DNA of 34,738 nucleotides from Candidatus Merdiplasma excrementigallinarum (GTDB lineage: Bacteria > Bacillota > Clostridia > Lachnospirales > Lachnospiraceae). The stretch covers positions 1-34,738 of the forward strand of contig DVOS01000065.1 in the NCBI GenBank assembly GCA_018713435.1. Direction: 5' to 3'. The notes below the pieces were generated by a model that was not told the DNA's origin, did no database searches, and worked only from the letters and a program-made list of their open reading frames with translations. The position numbers were made by a program, and so were the translations under genes. Below, piece by piece: positions 1-8,453 of this stretch (positions are counted from its first letter, which is position 1; every line of letters starts with the position of its first letter).

Positions 1-132
1 GGAGACGCCTGGTGAGACGGAAACCGAGACAGAGGAAGAGAGCGAGAGCCAGCCGGAGACGCCTGGTGAGACGGAAACCGAGACAGAGGAAGAGAGCGAG
101 AGCCAGCCGGAGACGCCTGGTGAGACGGAAAC
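1..132 (+). repeat. 54-bp in-frame tandem repeat (two full copies plus the start of a third)
   Basis: Copies start at 1, 55 and 109. The first two are identical over 54 bases. The third matches for 24 bases and then diverges into a degenerate Glu/Thr-rich run. In the reading frame of the surrounding gene each unit encodes the 18-residue acidic stretch ETPGETETETEEESESQP. The array probably continues upstream of the window. Identical neighbouring copies suggest recent expansion. Confidence 0.95.
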
Positions 133-2641
133 TGAGTCAGAGGGTGAGACAGAAACGGAAACAGAAACAGAGAAGCAGGAGCCGGCGGTGATTTATATAG
201 AAAATATAGCGGCGGAGGATAAAATATACGACGGGACGAATCAGATATCGCTTCGATATGATGTCAGGCTCCCCCAGGGAGCTCCGGAAGAAATCCGGGA
301 GATGGTAATCGGGCAGGCTGCGGCGGCGGGGTGTGACGCAGGCAGACAGGCGGTTTACTGTTGTTTTTCCCTGCCGGAGGATCTGCAGAGCAGCTATGTG
401 CTGCAGCCGGAACAGACCAAACTGGAGGCGCAGATAAAGCCCCGGCCCCTGTCCATACAGCTTCCGGATGGCTGGAAACTGTATGGAACCAAGGCGGTGA
501 TGGACCAGGTATATCTGACAGGGCAGGTGGAAGTTTCGGGATTTGTGGAAGACGGGCAGGGAAATGCGGTTATACCGGAGGGGTTTTTGCTGCCCCAGGT
601 CAGACTGGATAAAAATGTTGTGGAAAGATGGAGTCCGGTTTATGAGGAAGGAAAACAGAAAATATACAGAAATGCCATTGTCCTGCGCTATGAAAAAAAC
701 GGGGAGATCACAGGAAATCCCACGGCGAATTATTATTTTGACACTGATTCGGACTCGGGACGCTACAGAAAAGGAAGCCTGACCGTTGTCAGGGCTCCGG
801 TGGAGGAAGGGAAGGATTACGATGTATTTGGAGAGGAAGGGAGCAGCTTCCGGTCGGGAAATGTTTTATGGGTACGGCAGGGAACCGGGGTTTATGTGGT
901 GCCAAGAGATGGAAGCGGCTATAACCGGGGAATGGATTTTGGACAGCTGTATACCGGAGGGACTTTGACTTTTACGCTGAAAAAGGTGAATGAAAAAGGA
1001 AAGATCCTTGCGGATTCCCTGGAGGGGCAGATACAGGTGATCGTAGACGGACAGGTCCCTCAGGCGGAAATAGAGATTTCAGGAGCCAAAGAAGTGGAGG
1101 GAGTGTACTACGGTAAGCCTGGAACAGCCGTATCTTTCCGGATACCGGAAGACGGACTCAGCGGAATGAAGGCGGCCCGCTACTTTATTTCCTCTGAAAA
1201 CGGGAATGTTCCCGGCCGGCAGGGCAAAGGCAACTGGTGGGTTGACTGCGGGGACGGCGATACCATAACCCTAAAAGAGGAGGGAAGCTATCAGATTTAT
1301 GTGCTGACAGAGGATCAGACAGGAAATCAGGCCTATGCCAGAAGCGCGCCCGTTGTGATCGATTCCGCGGGTCCTGTTCTTGAAGTGACTGGTGTGAAAA
1401 ACCAGAGCGCCAACAGCGGAACCGTCCGGATCGGGGTAAACTGCAGTGACCCCTATTATGAGAAAGGCTCCCTGCAGATCGAGATCAGGAGAGCCGGAGA
1501 GAATACGGGCCCGGCGGAAGAAATCCGCAGGGAGCGCGCGGACGGGGCAAAGGTAACATTTTCGGATTTTCCCCACATGCTTCAGTGGGACGGCAGCTAC
1601 CGGCTGACAGCATCTGCCAGAGATTACGCGGGAAATGAAACCCGGATGGAGGTTTTTTTTTCGGTAAACCGGTTTGGCTCGGTGTATGACCTGGGCGAAG
1701 AGACAAAGGCCAAACTGGAACAGTTTTACCACACGGCAGCTTTTCCGGTGGTGTTTTTTGAGACAAACCTGGACGATGTAAAAACTGCCCGCATTTTCTG
1801 CCTGAAAAACGGAACGGCGGCGGTTTTGTCTGAAGGAAGAGACTATACGGTAAAACGCATGGAGGAGGGGGAATGGAAGCAGTACTGTTATACGGTGCTG
1901 CCCCAGGTTTTTGAAGATGACGGGAGTTATGAGGTGATTCTTACTTCCCGTGACCGGGCCAGCAACAGCTCTGACAATCAGGCGCAGCAGAAAACCGTTC
2001 GCTTTTTTATCGATAAAACGCCGCCGGAATGCCTGATCACCGGCGCCGCGTCGGGAGAGATCTTCCGGGGAGAGAAACTGTGGCTTTTTCTGGAAGCCAG
2101 AGATAACGGGGAACTGGATACTTTAAAAGTATATCTTGACGGAGAGGAAGCGGCGGCATATGGAAGAGAAGAGCTTGAGGCCCGGAAGGGCATTCTGAAA
2201 TGGAAGCTGAACGCAAAGACAGAGTGGCAGAGAATACAGGTATATGTAAGGGATCTGGCAGGAAATGAATACTGGACGGAAGAACTTCCTTATTACATAA
2301 CGGAGGCGGAGACAACTGCGCCGGTTGAGCCCTATCGAAAAACAGAAAAAACAGCAAAGGAGAAGGTGCTGGAAGAACGGGAGAAGGAAGAGAAAGCAGA
2401 GAAAGCAGACGCAAAAGCAGCGCCAAAGGAAAAGAAACAGGAGGAAGCGGCGGCAGAAAAGAAGAAGGAGCAGAAAGAACGGGAGGAAAAGATGCCTGGG
2501 AAATCGGAAAGGATTTTCTGGAAGCAGGCAGCTTTTCCGGCAATGCTGGCAGGGGGAGGGCTGATTTTCCTGGCGGCGGAGCGCAGGGAAAAAGGCCGGA
2601 GAAGAGGACGGAAAAAAGGAGACAGAAGGGGGAATTGTTGA
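1..2641 (+). CDS. Large Ig-like surface protein with C-terminal membrane anchor, 5'-truncated by the window
   Basis: The frame is open from base 2, so the gene begins outside the window. The GTG at 188 is internal and is not the start. The visible 879 residues begin with acidic Glu/Thr repeats, probably a wall-spanning stalk. A YDG-like segment (DKIYDGTNQ, then RPLSIQLPDGWKLYG) follows, then several Ig-like beta modules recognisable by DGQVPQAEI, DSAGPVLEV and DKTPPECLI. Next comes a highly charged Lys/Glu run, one hydrophobic segment (FPAMLAGGGLIFLAA) and an Arg/Lys-rich tail. This order fits a protein held in the membrane at its C-terminus with its domains outside. No LPXTG motif is seen. 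Function is unknown; adhesion or a structural role is a guess. The next gene starts about 50 nt downstream. Confidence 0.85.
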   Translation, partial: ETPGETETETEEESESQPETPGETETETEEESESQPETPGETETESEGETETETETEKQEPAVIYIENIAAEDKIYDGTNQISLRYDVRLPQGAPEEIREMVIGQAAAAGCDAGRQAVYCCFSLPEDLQSSYVLQPEQTKLEAQIKPRPLSIQLPDGWKLYGTKAVMDQVYLTGQVEVSGFVEDGQGNAVIPEGFLLPQVRLDKNVVERWSPVYEEGKQKIYRNAIVLRYEKNGEITGNPTANYYFDTDSDSGRYRKGSLTVVRAPVEEGKDYDVFGEEGSSFRSGNVLWVRQGTGVYVVPRDGSGYNRGMDFGQLYTGGTLTFTLKKVNEKGKILADSLEGQIQVIVDGQVPQAEIEISGAKEVEGVYYGKPGTAVSFRIPEDGLSGMKAARYFISSENGNVPGRQGKGNWWVDCGDGDTITLKEEGSYQIYVLTEDQTGNQAYARSAPVVIDSAGPVLEVTGVKNQSANSGTVRIGVNCSDPYYEKGSLQIEIRRAGENTGPAEEIRRERADGAKVTFSDFPHMLQWDGSYRLTASARDYAGNETRMEVFFSVNRFGSVYDLGEETKAKLEQFYHTAAFPVVFFETNLDDVKTARIFCLKNGTAAVLSEGRDYTVKRMEEGEWKQYCYTVLPQVFEDDGSYEVILTSRDRASNSSDNQAQQKTVRFFIDKTPPECLITGAASGEIFRGEKLWLFLEARDNGELDTLKVYLDGEEAAAYGREELEARKGILKWKLNAKTEWQRIQVYVRDLAGNEYWTEELPYYITEAETTAPVEPYRKTEKTAKEKVLEEREKEEKAEKADAKAAPKEKKQEEAAAEKKKEQKEREEKMPGKSERIFWKQAAFPAMLAGGGLIFLAAERREKGRRRGRKKGDRRGNC

Positions 2642-2691
2642 ATTTTCAATATGTCTGTGGTAATATGGCCCGTGAAGGGGTGAACTTACAG

Positions 2692-3723
2692 ATGAGAAAA
2701 CGGAATATAATAAAGCGGAACAGCGGCTTTATTCTGGCTTGTGTGATAGCGGGAGGCGCGTCTTTCCTGGGAGCGGATACGGTGTTAAATGAACTGTATC
2801 AGAGAAGGACGATGCCGGAGCCGGAGGAGGAGACGGCCCCCGTGCAGGCAGAGACAGAAAAGCCTTCCGGGAATTTGGCAGAGACATATGAGACAGACCC
2901 GTTTACCATTACTGCCAGCGGTGCGGTTTTAAATCAGGTGGACAGCGAGACTATGGCGGCACAGCATGAGGAGGCGGAAAGCGAAACAGAGAGCACAGAG
3001 AGCGGGGAAGAAACGGGACTGCCCGGGAATCAGGAAGGAGCAGAGGAGACACTGCACAACGCGGCCGGGGAAAATGAAAGCGGGGCGGACGGCAGCGGCT
3101 TGGAGGAAAACGGGACGTCGGACGGGAACGGCAGCTATGACGGAGGCTGGAGCCCGGACGATGGCTCCGGAGGTGATACAGGCACAGGAGACGGCGGCTA
3201 TGACCAGGGATGGATTGCGGAGGATAACGGCTATGAGGATTCCTGGACGGCAGAAAATACCGGCGGTTCCTGGACGGGAGACGGAAACAGTGCGGACAGC
3301 GGAAGTTCCTGGGATACCGGACTGGGAGGCGGTGTTGAAATCATCGATCCGGGTGACAGTACCTATGAAGAAAACGGCGGCTGGACAGACGGGACCGGCG
3401 GCACAGGGGACGGTGCCGGGGATGCCGGGATCCAGTCTCCGGATGACCTGATTCTCTGGGGGATTAATGCCCGGTATATCAGCGAGGAGGAACTGTATCC
3501 GTTTGACGCGGCCACGATACGCCTGATCCGGAATGAGATTTTCGCGCTTCACGGCAGAATATTCCGGTCGGAAGACCTGCAGGCTTATTTCAGCACAAAA
3601 TCCTGGTATGTGCCCACCTATGAGCCGGACGAGTTTGACGCCAATATGGAGTCTTTCCTGAACGATTATGAACGGGCAAACCTGAATGTGATTCTGGCTT
3701 ATGAAGCAGCGCTGAATGGCTGA
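2692..3723 (+). CDS. Membrane-anchored YARHG-domain protein with Gly/Asp/Ser/Trp-rich linker
   Basis: The 343-residue protein has an N-terminal transmembrane or signal-anchor segment (residues about 11-30), a long acidic low-complexity linker (about 50-245) rich in Gly, Asp, Ser and Trp, and a C-terminal domain from about 252 to 335. That domain carries RNEIFALHGRIF followed by YFSTKSWYVP, the hallmark of YARHG extracellular domains. I chose ATG 2692 because GAAGGGG lies 11 nt upstream and the hydrophobic segment then falls at the N-terminus. The frame is open back to TTG 2635 and ATG 2665 is a possible alternative. YARHG domains occur on bacterial envelope proteins and have no firm biochemical role. 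It probably shares a transcript with the genes on both sides. Confidence 0.8.
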   Translation: MRKRNIIKRNSGFILACVIAGGASFLGADTVLNELYQRRTMPEPEEETAPVQAETEKPSGNLAETYETDPFTITASGAVLNQVDSETMAAQHEEAESETESTESGEETGLPGNQEGAEETLHNAAGENESGADGSGLEENGTSDGNGSYDGGWSPDDGSGGDTGTGDGGYDQGWIAEDNGYEDSWTAENTGGSWTGDGNSADSGSSWDTGLGGGVEIIDPGDSTYEENGGWTDGTGGTGDGAGDAGIQSPDDLILWGINARYISEEELYPFDAATIRLIRNEIFALHGRIFRSEDLQAYFSTKSWYVPTYEPDEFDANMESFLNDYERANLNVILAYEAALNG

Positions 3724-3739
3724 CAGAGAGGAGAAAGGT

Positions 3740-4900
3740 ATGAAGGTCTGGAAAAGAATACTGATTAAAACTCTGCTGTTTGCTGTTGTGGCGGCTGCGG
3801 CGGGGGCGGGCGGCGTTGCCTGGAAAGAGAGCAGCAGAGATACCGCCCGATATGCGCTGGAGCAGTATGCGCAGCACCTGATTGACCAGGAGCCTGACCG
3901 GGCGTATCTGTATCAGGATACAGAAGGGGAAGGGGCTCTGACAAAAGAGGAATTTACCGCTGCGGCGCAGGCCAGGAAATACAGTCTGTGCGCAGGCTAC
4001 CAGCTGGAAAAAGAAAACAGCCGGACAGATGAAAACGGCAGCGAATATGAAGATTACCGCATTTCTTTTGTCAATTCCGACGGTGAGGAGCAGCTGTCTG
4101 AAGAAATAGCGGTGCGGAAACAGGAAGAAAAGAAATTTTTCTTTTTTGACCAGTGGAAAGTGCTTCCGGATCACTGTATGGTAAAGGATTTTGCGATTCA
4201 GGTTCCGGCGGGTTCCGCTGTGACAGTGGGAGGAGAACGGCTGGACGCGTCCCTTATCCGGGAAGATGAGGACAATGCTTCAGATACCTATGTGGTGCCC
4301 TCCATACTGCCGGAGACCGTGGAAGTGTCCGCATCCCACAGCCAGTTTGACGACCTGACGGTTACAGTCAGCACCATGGATCAGACCGTTGATCTGAGGA
4401 CAGATATGCAGCTGAGTGAAAACGCCAGGGCCGCCTGTCTGGAAACCGGCGTGAAAGCGCTTCGGGAAGTGCTGCGCCAGGCTGCGGCGGATGAGGAGAA
4501 CGCCGGAGAGGAAGCGGGAGATGAAAACCTGTTTGCTCTGTGTGAGGAGGAGACAGGCCGGCTGATACAGGAACAGCGCCTGGCATTGGAAGCACAGTCG
4601 GATGAAGGATATGAATTTGAGAGCGTGGCTGTATGGGAATACAATCCCCGGTTTGAACAGCCTGTTTATACGGAAGAAACCGGAATTCAGGCTGTCATGG
4701 AACTGACATTCCGATACAGCTGGACTTTCCGGTATCCGGAATACCTGGAGACGGGAGATTATGACGAGAACGGAGAGCCGATTCTGGAAGAGAGCAGCCG
4801 GGAGGATGTACGGCCCGGAGAGGGAAGGGCAAAGCTGACCTTTTCTTACCGCGAAGGAAGCTGGCAGCTGACCGGACTGGAACTTCCCCGGATATTGTAA
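3740..4900 (+). CDS. Membrane-anchored extracytoplasmic protein, possibly TcaA-like
   Basis: ATG 3740 follows GAGGAGAAAGG at good spacing and lies 16 nt after the YARHG gene. The 386-residue product has a short basic start, one transmembrane segment (about 8-27) and a soluble outer part. Residues about 33-140 look like an NTF2-like fold: helical YALEQYAQHLIDQ, then a mixed region ending at FFFFDQWKVLP. The next part (VPAGSAVTVGGERL, then an all-beta stretch) resembles the repeated domains of TcaA-type cell-wall proteins. The last 130 residues contain ELTFRYSWTFRY and SYREGSWQLTGLELP, again beta-rich. The TcaA comparison rests on pattern only. Together with the two genes before it this looks like an envelope gene set. 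Confidence 0.7.
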   Translation: MKVWKRILIKTLLFAVVAAAAGAGGVAWKESSRDTARYALEQYAQHLIDQEPDRAYLYQDTEGEGALTKEEFTAAAQARKYSLCAGYQLEKENSRTDENGSEYEDYRISFVNSDGEEQLSEEIAVRKQEEKKFFFFDQWKVLPDHCMVKDFAIQVPAGSAVTVGGERLDASLIREDEDNASDTYVVPSILPETVEVSASHSQFDDLTVTVSTMDQTVDLRTDMQLSENARAACLETGVKALREVLRQAAADEENAGEEAGDENLFALCEEETGRLIQEQRLALEAQSDEGYEFESVAVWEYNPRFEQPVYTEETGIQAVMELTFRYSWTFRYPEYLETGDYDENGEPILEESSREDVRPGEGRAKLTFSYREGSWQLTGLELPRIL

Positions 4901-4974
4901 AAATTTCCCCGGAAGATTCAGAACGGTTCAAATCCGACCGGGGGAAGCGGCGGGCCGCAGAAGAGAGGAAACAC

Positions 4975-5631
4975 ATGACGGAACTGATAAAAAAGACGGG
5001 ACGGGTTCTGGCCCCCCTGCTGGTGCATCTGGGTGTCACGTTTGTGGTGGCATTTCTGGGAATTACCTTCCATATGATCTGGAATTTGGGAACGGATGAG
5101 GATACACTGCTCACCTCCTTAAGCGCCCTGTGCAGCATTCCGCTGCTTGGGAAAATGTGGAAGGCTGACCGGCTGCAGATACCCTCCGCGGTAAAACGGC
5201 AGAACAGAGGATGGGTTTTTTATCTGCTGGTTTTCGCAGGGGGAGCTGCGGCTTCCCTGGCCGGCGGCTATGTTATGAACAGAAGCGGCCTTACCGGAAT
5301 GTTTTCCAATCAGATTCAGGAAAACCTTTTTGCCGCCCGGCTGTGGCTGCAGATAGCCGGACTGGGGGTGGCGGTGCCTCTGGCGGAAGAACTGATCTTT
5401 AGGGGACTTTTTTATGAGAGGCTTCGGGAATGGCTTCCCCAGGGGCTGGGGATCCTCTGCGCTTCTGCTGTTTTTGCTCTTTACCACGGCAATCCTGTTC
5501 AGATGATCTATGCCTTTCCTATGGCGCTGCTGCTGCATCTCTGTTATGAGAAAAGCGGTTCTCTGGCCGCCCCTGTTCTGTTTCATATGGGTGCCAATCT
5601 GATTTCCGTAATACTGGAAAGCGCAGGCTGA
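4975..5631 (+). CDS. CPBP-family intramembrane metalloprotease (CAAX/Abi type)
   Basis: This 218-residue polytopic membrane protein has the three CPBP motifs: EELIFRG (Glu pair near 137-138 with the following Arg), FALYHG near 168-172, and HMGANL near 204. In the family these residues bind the catalytic metal in the membrane. About five or six hydrophobic segments are visible. ATG 4975 is preceded by AGAGGAA. The gene lies 74 nt after its neighbour with no clear terminator between them. Family members range from prenyl-protein processing to peptide maturation or immunity, and the substrate here cannot be told. No terminator is seen before the tRNA promoter. Confidence 0.85.
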   Translation: MTELIKKTGRVLAPLLVHLGVTFVVAFLGITFHMIWNLGTDEDTLLTSLSALCSIPLLGKMWKADRLQIPSAVKRQNRGWVFYLLVFAGGAAASLAGGYVMNRSGLTGMFSNQIQENLFAARLWLQIAGLGVAVPLAEELIFRGLFYERLREWLPQGLGILCASAVFALYHGNPVQMIYAFPMALLLHLCYEKSGSLAAPVLFHMGANLISVILESAG

Positions 5632-5662
5632 GAAAACAGAAAAAATAAAAATAAAAAAGGTG

Positions 5663-5691
5663 TTGACTTTTTGAAAAAGCTGTAATATAAT
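5663..5691 (+). promoter_or_regulatory. Sigma-A-type promoter of the tRNA operon
   Basis: TTGACT (5663-5668) and TATAAT (5686-5691) are separated by exactly 17 bases. They lie about 38 bases before the first mature tRNA base, as expected for a strong stable-RNA promoter. Confidence 0.85.
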
Positions 5692-5729
5692 CTATCTTGC
5701 GTTTGAGAGAGGAAAAACACCGAGGCCAA

Positions 5730-5804
<75 letters not shown>

Positions 5805-5838
5805 TCCTGTAATTCAGACTATCGGTTATAATTTGTAT

Positions 5839-5909
5839 GCGGGTGTAGTTCAATGGTAGAACACTAGCCTTCCAAGCTAGATACGTGGGTTCGATTCCCA
5901 TCACCCGCT
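5839..5909 (+). tRNA. tRNA-Gly (anticodon TCC)
   Basis: The acceptor arms GCGGGTG and CACCCGC pair. The loop CTTCCAA between CTAGC and GCTAG gives anticodon TCC. At 71 nt it has the short form usual for tRNA-Gly. CCA is not encoded. Confidence 0.95.
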
Positions 5910-5913
5910 TTTT

Positions 5914-5987
<74 letters not shown>

Positions 5988-6021
5988 TTTCTCTTCGAAC
6001 GGAGAGTGGATTAACCATTAT

Positions 6022-6096
6022 GGTGGGTATAGCGCAGCTGGTTAGCGCGCCAGATTGTGGCTCTGGAGGCCAAGGGTTCGAATCCCTTTATCCACC
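6022..6096 (+). tRNA. tRNA-His (anticodon GTG)
   Basis: The acceptor arms GTGGGTA and TATCCAC pair. An extra G at 6022 faces the discriminator C at 6096, the G-1:C73 pair diagnostic of tRNA-His. The loop TTGTGGC between CCAGA and TCTGG gives anticodon GTG. Confidence 0.95.
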
Positions 6097-6104
6097 CTGA
6101 TTAA

Positions 6105-6176
6105 TGGGCTATCGCCAAGCGGTAAGGCACAGGACTTTGACTCCTGCATTCACTGGTTCGAATCCAGTTAGCCCAG
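6105..6176 (+). tRNA. tRNA-Gln (anticodon TTG)
   Basis: The acceptor arms TGGGCTA and TAGCCCA pair. The weak first pair T-A is typical of tRNA-Gln. The loop CTTTGAC between CAGGA and TCCTG gives anticodon TTG. Confidence 0.95.
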
Positions 6177-6195
6177 CTTGGCGCTTGCCATGTAG

Positions 6196-6268
6196 GGGGT
6201 ATTAGCTCAGTCGGTAGAGCACTTGACTTTTAATCAAGTTGTCCGGGGTTCGAATCCCCGATGCCTCA
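6196..6268 (+). tRNA. tRNA-Lys (anticodon TTT)
   Basis: The acceptor arms GGGGTAT and ATGCCTC pair with two G-T pairs. The loop CTTTTAA between CTTGA and TCAAG gives anticodon TTT. It is the last gene before the terminator. Confidence 0.93.
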
Positions 6269-6269
6269 T

Positions 6270-6297
6270 AAAAGCACTATCGTTTGATAGTGCTTTT
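6270..6297 (+). terminator. Intrinsic terminator of the six-tRNA operon
   Basis: A perfect 12-bp stem, AAAAGCACTATC / GATAGTGCTTTT, with a GTTT loop starts 2 nt after tRNA-Lys. The flanking A and T runs would let it act in both directions. Confidence 0.85.
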
Positions 6298-6368
6298 CTC
6301 ATATCACAGGAGATTTCGCCGGAATTTCCATGATAGAAAAGGCTCACAGGGGTATCAAAATGGAGCGG

Positions 6369-6450
6369 GCGGATATGACGGAATTGGCAGACGTGCAGGA
6401 TTTAGGTTCCTGTGCCCGATGGCGTGTGGGTTCAAATCCCACTATCCGCA
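6369..6450 (+). tRNA. tRNA-Leu (anticodon TAG)
   Basis: The acceptor arms GCGGATA and TATCCGC pair. The loop TTTAGGT between CAGGA and TCCTG gives anticodon TAG. A long variable arm (TGCCCGATGGCGT region) marks a class II tRNA, 82 nt in all. I see no convincing promoter between the preceding terminator and this gene, so it may rely on readthrough or a weak start. Confidence 0.93.
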
Positions 6451-6472
6451 TTGAAAAAAATAATTTTCCCTC

Positions 6473-6501
6473 TTCACAGCACGGGAAAAGTATGATATAA
6501 T
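6473..6501 (+). promoter_or_regulatory. Promoter of tRNA-Ala
   Basis: TTCACA (6473-6478), a 17-base spacer and TATAAT (6496-6501), with an extended -10 TG at 6493-6494. It lies about 31 nt upstream of the tRNA-Ala gene. Confidence 0.75.
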
Positions 6502-6532
6502 ACTAAATAGTGATGCGGAAAACCGCAGATAC

Positions 6533-6605
6533 GGGGCATTAGCGCAGTTGGGAGCGCGCCACACTGGCAGTGTGGAGGCCACGGGTTCAAGTCCCGTATG
6601 CTCCA
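6533..6605 (+). tRNA. tRNA-Ala (anticodon GGC)
   Basis: The acceptor arms GGGGCAT and ATGCTCC pair with one G-T. The loop CTGGCAG between CCACA and TGTGG gives anticodon GGC. The 73-nt gene has its own promoter just upstream. Confidence 0.93.
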
Positions 6606-6901
6606 TTGAAAATATTCAGTAAAATCAAGGGTTTCCGGGTTTTTGCCTTGATACCCTTTGATGCCCTGGTTATCAAACAACAGAATACAGTAAGGAGGAA
6701 ATCTTGAACATATGACATCGCAAAGAAATTTTGCAGTGATTTTTTGCGTTATGGGAGGATTTTCGAAACTGCTTTCGGTGCAGGCTCGCCCGACAGACAC
6801 TTAAATTTGAAAATGCTGGCTGCTTAAAAAGAATTTATGAGCTAAAAGAAAATTCAAAAAGTATTATACTTTGAACCGCATCCTCTTTCTGCTATAAATG
6901 C
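6606..6901. other. Gene-poor stretch after tRNA-Ala with an orphan ribosome binding site
   Basis: This roughly 300-base AT-rich stretch holds no convincing gene. Near its start ATCAAGGGT and ACCCTTTGAT form an imperfect inverted repeat, within about 60 bases of the tRNA 3' end. A perfect AAGGAGG at 6692-6698 is followed only by TTG AAC ATA TGA and by a 30-codon frame from ATG 6712 to TAA 6804. A good ribosome binding site with nothing long after it suggests the remains of a deleted gene, possibly an element once integrated at the tRNA. No integrase sequence is readable. Confidence 0.4.
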
Positions 6902-7076
6902 AAAGGAAAGTTACAAAAAAGAGTACATATGCTTCCGGTACATCCGGGTGTACACATGTCCGAGACAGATGTTCCGCAGCCAGCGGAATATTCCGTTGGC
7001 TGCGGACAGATGTCGATAGGACAAGGTGAACACCGGATGTACCGGAAGCGATGAAATCTTTTTGCAACTTTCCTTT
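6902..7076. repeat. 175-bp near-palindromic element
   Basis: The two halves are inverted copies of each other. The outer arms start with AAAGGAAAGTTRC and the A-run AAAAAGA. A 19-bp stretch at 6931-6951 (GCTTCCGGTACATCCG plus TGT, with one bulged G) pairs with 7030-7049. The centre is a 16-bp stem, 6973-6988 with 6991-7006, with one G-T pair. Only short internal loops interrupt the match. The element ends just before the glyA promoter, so it is not part of the glyA leader. It could be a MITE-like repeat, a large terminator hairpin or a structured RNA. Confidence 0.8.
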
Positions 7077-7092
7077 TTTTATGCGATCTGCC

Positions 7093-7121
7093 TTGACATT
7101 TTCCTTAAACTTCGCTATATT
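7093..7121 (+). promoter_or_regulatory. Promoter of glyA
   Basis: Consensus TTGACA (7093-7098), a 17-base spacer and TATATT (7116-7121). Transcription would start near 7128, giving a 5' leader of roughly 65 nt. No riboswitch or T-box pattern is seen in that leader. Confidence 0.8.
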
Positions 7122-7193
7122 GTCCATAGTGCGCAAACAGATGGAAGCGCACAAAAGACATACAACAGAATCAAGCAAGGGAGGAACAGAGGA

Positions 7194-8432
7194 ATGTATT
7201 CACTGGATGAGGTCAGGATGACCGACCCGGAGATCGCGGACGCGATTGTGGCAGAAGAAGAAAGGCAGAACAGCCATATTGAGCTGATTGCTTCAGAGAA
7301 CTGGGTAAGCAAGGCAGTTATGGCTGCCATGGGCAGCCCACTTACAAATAAATACGCGGAAGGATATCCGGGAAAGCGGTATTACGGCGGATGCGGATGC
7401 GTGGATGTAGTGGAAAACCTGGCCAGAGACCGGGCGATGAAAATATTCGGATGTACCTATGCCAACGTGCAGCCCCACTCAGGCGCACAGGCAAACATGG
7501 CGGTATTTTTCGCGCTGCTTCAGCCCGGTGATACCGTAATGGGCATGAATCTGGCGCACGGAGGCCATCTGACCCATGGAAGTCCCGCTAACCTTTCCGG
7601 AGCCTATTATAAAGCCGTACCCTACGGAGTGAATGACCAGGGCTTTATTGACTATGACGAAGTGCGCAGAATCGCCCTGGAATGCAGGCCGAAACTGATT
7701 GTGGCCGGAGCCAGCGCATACGCCAGAACCATTGATTTTAAAAAGTTCCGGGAGATTGCGGACGAAGTGGGAGCGTACCTGATGGTGGATATGGCGCATA
7801 TTGCCGGCCTGGTAGCGGCCGGATGCCATCCCAGTCCCATTCCGTATGCCCATGTGACCACGACCACGACCCACAAAACGCTGCGGGGACCGAGAGGCGG
7901 CCTGATTCTCTCCAGCAAGGAGTTTGCCGAGGAGCATAAGCTGAATAAGGCAATATTCCCGGGCACCCAGGGAGGCCCCCTTATGCATGTGATCGCGGCG
8001 AAGGCCGTCTGCTTTAAGGAAGCCATGAGTCCGGAATACAAAACCTATCAGGAAACAATCATTAAAAACGCGAAGGCGCTCTGCAAAGGCCTGATGGACA
8101 GAGGCATCAGCATTGTATCCGGCGGTACGGATAACCACCTGATGCTGGTAGATCTTACGACGGTAGACAAGACGGGAAAAGAAGTGGAAAATCTTCTGGA
8201 CAGCGTCAATATTACCTGCAATAAGAACACCATCCCCAACGATCCGAAATCTGCTTTTGTTACCAGCGGCGTTCGTCTGGGAACTCCGGCGGTAACATCC
8301 CGGGGGATGAATGAAGCGGATATGGATCTGATTGCGGAGGCTGTGGCCATGATGCTGAAAGAGGGAGAGAGCAGAGCGGAAGATGCCAGAAGGATTGTAA
8401 AATCCCTGACAGAACGGTACCCGCTGATCTGA
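7194..8432 (+). CDS. glyA: Serine hydroxymethyltransferase
   Basis: This cytosolic PLP enzyme interconverts serine plus tetrahydrofolate with glycine plus 5,10-methylene-tetrahydrofolate, feeding one-carbon metabolism. The 412-residue length is normal. Visible signatures are [44 protein letters not shown] and [14 protein letters not shown], in which Lys228 forms the Schiff base with PLP. ATG 7194 is preceded by AAGGGAGG at good spacing. The frame stays open upstream but runs into the promoter and the palindromic element, so longer starts are rejected. The hydrogenase gene follows after 21 nt without a terminator, so the two are probably co-transcribed. Confidence 0.97.
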   Translation: MYSLDEVRMTDPEIADAIVAEEERQNSHIELIASENWVSKAVMAAMGSPLTNKYAEGYPGKRYYGGCGCVDVVENLARDRAMKIFGCTYANVQPHSGAQANMAVFFALLQPGDTVMGMNLAHGGHLTHGSPANLSGAYYKAVPYGVNDQGFIDYDEVRRIALECRPKLIVAGASAYARTIDFKKFREIADEVGAYLMVDMAHIAGLVAAGCHPSPIPYAHVTTTTTHKTLRGPRGGLILSSKEFAEEHKLNKAIFPGTQGGPLMHVIAAKAVCFKEAMSPEYKTYQETIIKNAKALCKGLMDRGISIVSGGTDNHLMLVDLTTVDKTGKEVENLLDSVNITCNKNTIPNDPKSAFVTSGVRLGTPAVTSRGMNEADMDLIAEAVAMMLKEGESRAEDARRIVKSLTERYPLI

Positions 8433-8453
8433 TAAAGAAAGAGGGACACAAGT

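Noticed and set aside
1-132. CRISPR-like repeats
   Set aside because: The units are contiguous without spacers, in frame, and encode an acidic peptide.
188-190. GTG as the start of the large surface protein
   Set aside because: The frame continues upstream to the window edge through the tandem repeats, and no ribosome binding site precedes the GTG.
2325-2649. Arg/Lys-rich and Ser/Phe-rich short frames at the end of the surface protein gene
   Set aside because: They are frame-shifted or antisense readings of the Lys/Glu-rich coding region.
6474-6800. 108-codon minus-strand frame including tRNA-Ala, considered as an integrase remnant
   Set aside because: Its middle is antisense tRNA-Ala, and the rest has no integrase motif such as the HxxR and Tyr boxes.
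7122-7193. Glycine riboswitch or T-box in the glyA leader
   Set aside because: The leader is only about 65 nt and lacks the T-box sequence or glycine aptamer pattern.
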